A DNA stretch of 23,925 nt from Elysia marginata (taxonomy: Eukaryota; Mollusca; Gastropoda; Plakobranchidae), in the NCBI GenBank assembly GCA_019649035.1, contig BMAT01006416.1:17381-41305 (forward strand). The letters are read 5' to 3'. The notes below the pieces were generated by a model. The model ran no database searches, was not told where the DNA came from, and saw only the letters and a program-made list of their open reading frames with translations. Shown here in pieces: positions 21,001-23,925 of this stretch. The number at the start of each line of letters is the position of its first letter. The stretch's first letter is position 1. The position numbers and the translations under genes are program-made.

Positions 21001-22432
21001 AGACTTAGGACAAAGAGGCATGGAAATCCCTGATCGTTGATGTCTGCGCCAGACCTGACACCTAGAAGAAGTTGACTGAAATCTGTTTTAAAAGTTCCCA
21101 CACAAAACCCCTGCTGTCATAGGAGCTAGAGATGTAGAGCTATCAACTAGAGATAAAATATCAACTAGGTTCAGCATAAGACTAGATTTTTGACAAAAAC
21201 CAGAAATGCCCAGGTAAAAAAACTAAATCAGCAGTCGAACTCCTGAGCTGAATACCTGTCTGAGGTGATCATCTGTGGTTGACTATTCTATGAGTATGAC
21301 TCTACATTTTTTCTATGTTTTGGTGTCCTCCATGGTGAATACCTTACCAACGCCACCGTAGGCACCTTTTAAACCCACAGTATTCTAATTCCTTCACAAG
21401 AATCTCTGCAACCTGGCCGCCTGAGAAGAGCCAATAATATTGTTTCATAAACTATTTGTTGCTTAATTCAAGCAAGCAGAAACTCAGAAAGAATAGTTGT
21501 TTGCTACATATTATAAAAACAGAATTGAAAAGAACTGCATTTTACAGTTTCACAAGCATTTTTTAGCATGTTACTTGGGCTGATGTCCATTGTAATACAT
21601 GTAGCCTAAAACAGATCACTACTCCATGTTTATGGTCAATACATATGAACACTAATGCCCCAGGGATTTTTTATTTCTAGTCCAATGCAATGTAGTTTAG
21701 TACTGTAAGTCTTTTAAAGCTTGATATATTCTGCCTTCCACCTTCTTCGTCTTACCTATTTTCACTATAAATAGCCCCATTCACCCCACTACCTCTCTAG
21801 CTTTGAGTTTCTTTTGAAATTTGACCTAAATAACTTTATAACTGTATATCCTCGAACTCCCTCTAAATGATCTTTGAAATTAATTAGGGAGGATTTCCTC
21901 AGCAGGGCACATATTCTTAATGCTCGGACCAATGTGAACCTTTTCGAATTTGCTGCTTTCTCACTAAATTGTTTATCCCCGAGGATAGAATAGATTTTTT
22001 CAGGCTCAGGCCGATTTTGCTTCTTTCTCAATACATTTCTTTAGCTACTTGGGGGTATGTGCCCCTCTGCGGAAATCCTTCCCCTACGTAGCGTTGAAGG
22101 CTAGGAGCTTGTCAAAAGATTCTAATCTAGATCTAAATCTGGATCATAAGATTTAGATTTAGCCAGATATAGATCTACTAGATTAGATTAGGTCTGCAAC
22201 CGAAATCTTTAACTTTATCTATAATCTAGATTAAAAATAAAATCTAGTCACCCTAGACTTCTAATCTAAGGCGCAATATACTTACCATTTCGTTGAATTC
22301 TCTGTTAGAACGCAATATGTTTGCTTCAATCCTTGAGTAAACTATCACCTGAAGGCATCTGAATGTGAATGTTTTAAACAAGCGCTCTATGTTTTCAATG
22401 CTGTCTTCCGATGTGGAAACGCTAGCCGCCAT
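8706..22432 (-). CDS. ATG13: ATG13, HORMA-domain subunit of the ULK1/ATG1 autophagy-initiation complex (7 coding exons)
   Basis: ATG13 links ULK1/ATG1 kinase to FIP200 and ATG101 and is needed to start autophagosome formation; it acts in the cytosol at the phagophore assembly site. Exons join 22432-22286, 19400-19181, 18151-18027, 17567-17326, 15444-15325, 12619-12322 and 9014-8706, with all junctions GT/AG and in phase. This gives 1,461 nt, or 486 residues; human isoforms are 480 and 517. Residues about 15-200 form the HORMA domain, recognisable by VEVALVTSEGDHMFLETW, SLLSATRVLPAYKLARNQ and LGEGFKTVRAG, close to human ATG13. Residues about 205-370 are a Ser/Glu-rich linker likely to be disordered. 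The LC3-interacting core FVMI is at 380-383 in EEEFVMID, as in vertebrate ATG13. The remaining 100 residues should bind FIP200 and ULK1 and end in an acidic, glycine-rich tail. An in-frame TGA 18 nt upstream of the ATG fixes the start. Exon limits are my reading and have no transcript support. Confidence 0.93.
9331..9551. repeat. 31-bp minisatellite, about seven copies
   Basis: The unit is close to GTGGGATAATAGATTAGTATGTCAGAGCGAC-type sequence. Unit starts (GTGGGA or ATGGGA) fall at 9360, 9391, 9422, 9453, 9484, 9515 and 9546, an exact 31-base period, with a partial unit before the first. Units differ at a few positions. It lies in ATG13 intron 6, about 320 bases from the exon 7 acceptor. Confidence 0.95.
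9552..11084. other. intron 6 sequence without recognised elements
   Basis: This is non-coding intron of ATG13. Base composition changes within it: up to about 10,380 the + strand is A-rich, while about 10,400-11,030 is T- and G-rich on the + strand. I recognise no coding domain, RNA or element ends here. Confidence 0.5.
11085..11270 (-). mobile_element. tRNA-derived SINE
   Basis: On the minus strand the 5' head (about 11269-11197) resembles a tRNA. It has an A box TGGCGAAGTGG (11260-11250), a B box GGTTCAATTCC (11217-11207) and an anticodon-arm-like CAGACTCGAGATCTGG whose loop would read CGA (serine). The body continues through ATTGCCTTGGGAAAGCAATT and GTCCACCCATCAGTAAAATG to about 11085. 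A second, degraded copy is at 6128-6275, which supports a dispersed repeat rather than a tRNA gene. It lies in ATG13 intron 6, in the same orientation as the gene. I could not fix target-site duplications. Confidence 0.85.
11271..12321. other. 5' part of intron 6 near exon 6
   Basis: This is non-coding sequence. A GC-richer patch at about 12085-12250 contains TCCACATGGC and, about 35 bases on, its reverse complement GCCATGTGGA. I cannot assign this patch to a known element. Confidence 0.45.
12322..12619 (-). CDS. ATG13: ATG13 coding exon 6 (linker and LIR)
   Basis: This exon is 298 nt and encodes residues 285-384. The acceptor is the tandem GATAG|CAG|TTTAC, so the exon starts at 12619 or 12616. 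The donor is ATTGAT|GTGAGT. It carries MDELPEPVFGAFSRQQ, an acidic Lys/Glu stretch (SKEEGEEKENIPREQ) and, at its 3' end, EEEFVMID, the ATG8/LC3-interacting motif of ATG13 (human DDFVMID). Phase 0 out. Confidence 0.92.
12620..13902. other. intron 5, exon-6-proximal part
   Basis: This is AT-rich intron with no recognised element or domain. The open frames at 13051-13377 (minus) and 13399-13772 (plus) have no recognisable similarity. Confidence 0.5.
13903..13937. repeat. GA-rich simple repeat
   Basis: This is a run of GA dinucleotides interrupted by two GGGA units, in ATG13 intron 5. Confidence 0.9.
14033..14063. repeat. GA/GACA simple repeat
   Basis: Short runs of GA are interrupted by three GACA units. 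It lies about 95 bases beyond the GA run at 13903-13937, also in intron 5. Confidence 0.85.
14064..15324. other. intron 5, exon-5-proximal part
   Basis: There is no confident element. A GC-richer patch at about 14755-14880 translates on the + strand to HYGSSLQHNYGPRNNGPLSP with no stop for some distance, but I do not recognise it and see no gene structure around it. Confidence 0.45.
15325..15444 (-). CDS. ATG13: ATG13 coding exon 5 (linker, frame-neutral)
   Basis: This exon is exactly 120 nt, phase 2 in and phase 2 out, between TTATTCAG|CCC and GTCAAG|GTAAAC. It encodes a serine- and acid-rich linker including SPVARSESPYCFAVSPSSLE and EAESSAWETS. There is little sequence conservation to lean on. 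The call rests on good splice sites, phase agreement with both neighbours, and the open frame. Skipping it would keep the reading frame. Confidence 0.75.
15571..16075 (+). mobile_element. 5'-truncated LINE, C-terminal ORF2 fragment plus 3' UTR
   Basis: From a stop codon at 15568-15570 the frame runs to TAA at 15832-15834. It reads LDYQKLIGVNLPPLESLYEE, RLSARTEKLLKDDTDPARRY, FDFLSHGQKLRAF and FKGNKRLINSFFPNAIKHFN. The order NLPPLxSLYExR ... RRYFDFLPxGxxLR ... NSFFPxAIxxFN is what I recognise as the extreme C-terminus of many invertebrate non-LTR retrotransposon polyproteins of the CR1/jockey type. A roughly 240-base tail with AATAAA at 16057-16062 follows. It is inserted in ATG13 intron 4, opposite to the gene. 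Family assignment is from memory of the pattern and needs a search. Confidence 0.65.
16076..16817. other. intron 4 sequence between the LINE fragment and the MITE
   Basis: This is AT-rich and non-coding. I see no further element or exon. Confidence 0.5.
16818..17048. mobile_element. piggyBac-like MITE (231 bp, TTAA-flanked)
   Basis: The element begins TTAACCCCTTCAGTGCC and ends GGTAGTGAAGGGGTTAA. The reverse complement of the end is TTAACCCCTTCACTACC, so the terminal repeats agree at 15 of 17 positions including the TTAA target. TTAA duplication and CCC...GGG ends are hallmarks of the piggyBac superfamily. Just inside the left end is a perfect hairpin CCCGAGTCTCACTCGGG (16838-16854), partly echoed near the right end by CTACTCGGTAG. 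There is no transposase frame, so it is non-autonomous. It lies in ATG13 intron 4. Confidence 0.85.
17326..17567 (-). CDS. ATG13: ATG13 coding exon 4
   Basis: This exon is 242 nt and encodes residues 165-244 plus two bases of codon 245. The acceptor is GTGCTCAG|ACA. It begins THMLGEGFKTVRAGAVPTAL, matching human GLGEGFQTVRVGTVGTPVG, and ends the HORMA domain before a Ser/Pro linker (HRSPKISNPLPCSPPIR). The donor AGAAG|GTTGGA is weaker than the others, but an in-frame TAA follows 10 nt into the intron and no other GT in reach keeps the frame. Confidence 0.88.
17568..18026. other. intron 3
   Basis: This is the shortest intron of ATG13 at 459 bases. It is AT-rich and I see nothing else in it. 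Confidence 0.7.
18027..18151 (-). CDS. ATG13: ATG13 coding exon 3
   Basis: This exon is 125 nt and encodes residues 123-164. The acceptor is ATCTCAG|GGG and the donor is CTCAG|GTGTGT. The peptide SLLSATRVLPAYKLARNQG aligns with human SLLAITRVTPAYRLSRKQG and is the most conserved HORMA segment. Extra glycines follow (EKGGGYTLTHRVYMG) compared with human HEYVILYRIYFG. Confidence 0.93.
18152..19180. other. intron 2
   Basis: This is an AT-rich intron of 1,029 bases. I recognise no repeat, RNA or coding element in it. Confidence 0.7.
19181..19400 (-). CDS. ATG13: ATG13 coding exon 2
   Basis: This exon is 220 nt and encodes residues 50-122 plus one base of codon 123. The acceptor is TTCCAG|TTC and the donor is ATGG|GTAAGA. 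It contains the HORMA strand segment CVEVALVTSEGDHMFLETW, matching human CVEISLKTSEGDSMELEIW. Phase 0 in, phase 1 out. Confidence 0.92.
19650..21090 (+). pseudogene. decayed non-LTR retrotransposon reverse transcriptase (LINE)
   Basis: Reverse transcriptase from a target-primed (non-LTR) retrotransposon. In order: FTELLNLIYDTGQW (19677), ENHRTISLMSH, SQFGFVPDKGMQNAIFTL, palm motif A IIDYSKAFDKVKHSELF (about 19980), the equivalent of RGVRQGCVLSPDLFNL as RGVGQGCVRSPDLFNL, motif C YADDTVLIA (about 20275), TGLQLN, KYLGFTI, and KVLKAYVWSVLMYGSE. The thumb and C-terminal region (FFGHTNR, KLMLHGKVEGRP) follows in pieces. Several TGA and TAG stops and frame changes, one between motif A and RGVGQ near 20118-20139, show that it is dead. 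The 5' endonuclease part is missing. It sits in ATG13 intron 1 on the opposite strand. The clade is not certain, and it differs from the LINE at 15571. Confidence 0.92.
21091..22114. other. intron 1 between the LINE pseudogene and exon 1
   Basis: I recognise no gene. A minus-strand open frame at 21789-22031 has no similarity that I can name. Confidence 0.45.
22115..22265. repeat. TCTAGATCT/TTAGATT-rich low-complexity tract with inverted repeats
   Basis: The tract is built from overlapping words such as AATCTAGATCTAAATCT, AGATTTAGATTTAG, ATATAGATCTACTAGATT and AATCTAGATTAA. Many are palindromic or reverse complements of each other, so both strands can fold. It lies in intron 1 only about 20 bases from the exon 1 donor. 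Such TAGATCTA-rich DNA is something I associate with gastropod genomes. Confidence 0.6.
22286..22432 (-). CDS. ATG13: ATG13 coding exon 1
   Basis: This exon is 147 nt and encodes residues 1-49, starting MAASVSTSEDSIENIERLFK and continuing through TFTFRCLQVIVYSRIEANIL. It corresponds to the first HORMA helix (human FFALKTVQVIVQARLGEKI). The donor is ATG|GTAAGT, phase 0. An in-frame stop at 22451-22453 excludes an upstream extension. Confidence 0.9.
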
Positions 22433-22436
22433 TTTG
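22425..22436 (-). promoter_or_regulatory. TISU/YY1-like element spanning the ATG13 start codon
   Basis: On the minus strand the start context is CAAAATGGCGGC. The published vertebrate TISU consensus (translation initiator of short 5' UTR) is SAASATGGCGGC, and this matches 11 of 12 positions. The core also matches the YY1 motif. If functional it implies a very short 5' leader and a nearby transcription start, but no transcript data are visible here. Confidence 0.5.
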
Positions 22437-22888
22437 GTTGTTTTGTTTGTTCAGCTTTGGTCTGCAGCTGTGTAAGATCCGCAGATCACTGCTTACTATT
22501 CCTCAAAATGTTTCCCTTTACATAATCAAAGGTAAAAGCTTTGATGACTAGAACAACTTCAATAAATTGATACAGGTTCTAAAAATTTTATGCTCTTTGG
22601 ATACAGGTTAATCAGGACCACAAATCAAGGGCTTGTTATAGAAACTCCAATTTGTTTATTTACTATGCATCTTAGGGTCATTTTTTTGAACCGGAAGTTT
22701 TTTTATTCGTGCATTTGATATCGAACTTCTGAGTAAAAGAGCTGCTGATCTGAGCTGTCGATACCCTTTCCCTCCTCCCGTAATACCCTTTACCGACGTA
22801 CAGTATTAATTAAATCACAATACATTTTTAAGCTGTTTGTTTAATTTCATTAGAAGCTACACAGTGAATCATATGGATACCTCATGCT
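22433..22888. other. 5' flank of ATG13, presumed promoter region
   Basis: This is non-coding. I see no clear TATA box at a suitable distance. A perfect ETS-type core CCGGAAGT lies on the + strand at 22691-22698, about 260 bases upstream of the start codon. Its use is speculative. Confidence 0.35.
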
Positions 22889-22949
22889 CAATAATAATAA
22901 CAATAATATAATAATGATGATGATGATGGTGGTGGTGGTGGTGGTGATA
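22889..22949. repeat. compound trinucleotide microsatellite (AAT)n-(ATG)n-(GTG)n
   Basis: Runs of AAT change to ATG and then to six or seven GTG units in one continuous tract. Neighbouring units differ by single bases, suggesting stepwise origin. It lies about 460 bases upstream of the ATG13 start codon. Confidence 0.9.
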
Positions 22950-23766
22950 AACATAGGCCTAATAATACTTAGCCTATATTAATAATGATGATAATATTAA
23001 CAAATAGAGCTTCACGTTTAATATCAAATGAAAAGTATACAAATAAAATATGACTGTAGGCTTATAAAATTTTTTAACAAATAAACAAATGGATAAGGAA
23101 ACTATCGCACTTGTAAAACAGGGGGTGAAATGATAAAATATTCTCTGATAACCTAAAAACTTTTGCTACATTAGAATTTGAGGAGACTAAGGCAAAGAAG
23201 AAAACAGCGGTCCCACAAAATAAGTCTACATGCGGAATTTTGTGATGTGGAGCTATATCATATTTTCCGAAAGACCTTTAAACGCTCTCTAAGATGGTGG
23301 AAAATTATTTCAACGTCTTAAATAGGTTCTAAGTTACTGCATTTGCAATGATAAGGTTTACAAAAGCCTAATTTTCAAAAGATGGATAAAATTGGTTTTC
23401 ATAGTTAGCCTATTGTAGAAGCTAAATCGACATAAAACAACCCATAACAAAATATTTAAAAATTCGTTTTTAGTTTCTCATAAGAGGATATGATGAAAAA
23501 TATTATGAACTTTCAAATTATGCAAAAAAAAGTTTTAGTAAAGATTTGACCACGCGCTTAAAAATGCCCATTTTCTTAAATTGATCAACACTGCGAGTAG
23601 ACTCTGTGTGTGGGAGCGCTACACTAAGTTTAATCTTCAAGTACCCATTCAAGGGTTTGCTAGAATTATTAAATTGATGTCCTGGAACACCGCGAAGATA
23701 AAGAGAAATAGCAATTTGAGAATAGTTTTAAATACCCGTTGGCTTTATAAAGACTTCAAGAGTGCT

Positions 23767-23767
<1 letters not shown>
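22950..23767. other. AT-rich upstream flank without recognised elements
   Basis: There is no open frame of note, and I recognise no RNA gene or element ends. Confidence 0.45.

Positions 23768-23826
<59 letters not shown>
23768..23826. repeat. CT microsatellite, 59 bp uninterrupted
   Basis: This is a perfect CT/TC dinucleotide run, directly followed by possible retrotransposon coding sequence. Confidence 0.97.
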
Positions 23827-23828
<2 letters not shown>

Positions 23829-23925
23829 GCGGGAAATTTTTTCAAATATACGGCCCAGAGGAAGACCAACAACAACGCTCCCGATAACCCTGAACAACGA
23901 CCTGAAAAGACTACAAAACAAAGAT
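23827..23925 (+). mobile_element. possible LINE C-terminal fragment running off the window
   Basis: The frame reads RPRGRPTTTLPITLNNDLKR to the window end without a stop. The RGRPxTTLP...L..DL pattern is common at the C-terminus of invertebrate non-LTR retrotransposon polyproteins, after the zinc-knuckle or thumb region. Only about 33 codons are visible, so the call is weak. The sequence beyond the edge would settle it. Confidence 0.35.

Overview
The window is AT-rich animal nuclear DNA with long introns, simple repeats and decayed transposable elements. It contains one confident protein-coding gene, on the minus strand: ATG13, the HORMA-domain regulatory subunit of the ULK1/ATG1 autophagy-initiation kinase complex. 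I traced seven coding exons (8706-22432). All use GT/AG junctions with matching phases, and together they give a 486-residue protein, close to the human isoforms. The dense TCTAGATCT-like motifs near 22.1-22.26 kb and the mix of LINE and SINE families suggest a lophotrochozoan, probably a gastropod mollusc. That assignment is an inference.

Layout on the + strand: 1-207 is a hairpin-bearing 64-bp minisatellite cut by the window edge. 208-8700 lies beyond the ATG13 stop codon and is A-rich. It may include a long 3' UTR, two possible pogo/Tigger-like DNA-transposon relics, a degraded SINE copy, and a roughly 400-bp segment duplicated about 1 kb away, whose second copy sits exactly between two identical 26-bp repeats. 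ATG13 runs from 8706 to 22432. Its introns carry a 31-bp minisatellite and a tRNA-headed SINE (intron 6), GA-rich repeats (intron 5), a LINE 3' fragment and a TTAA-flanked piggyBac-like MITE (intron 4), and a frameshifted reverse-transcriptase pseudogene on the opposite strand (intron 1). Upstream of the gene (22433-23925) are a compound trinucleotide repeat, a long CT microsatellite and a possible LINE C-terminus running off the window.

The points of most interest are the 26-bp-flanked insertion, the MITE with its subterminal hairpin, the TISU-like start context of ATG13, and splice features that could give ATG13 isoforms: a frame-neutral 120-nt exon, a NAGNAG acceptor, and a read-through stop just after the HORMA-coding exons. 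I see no convincing wholly new system here. The window looks like a conserved autophagy gene embedded in transposon remains.
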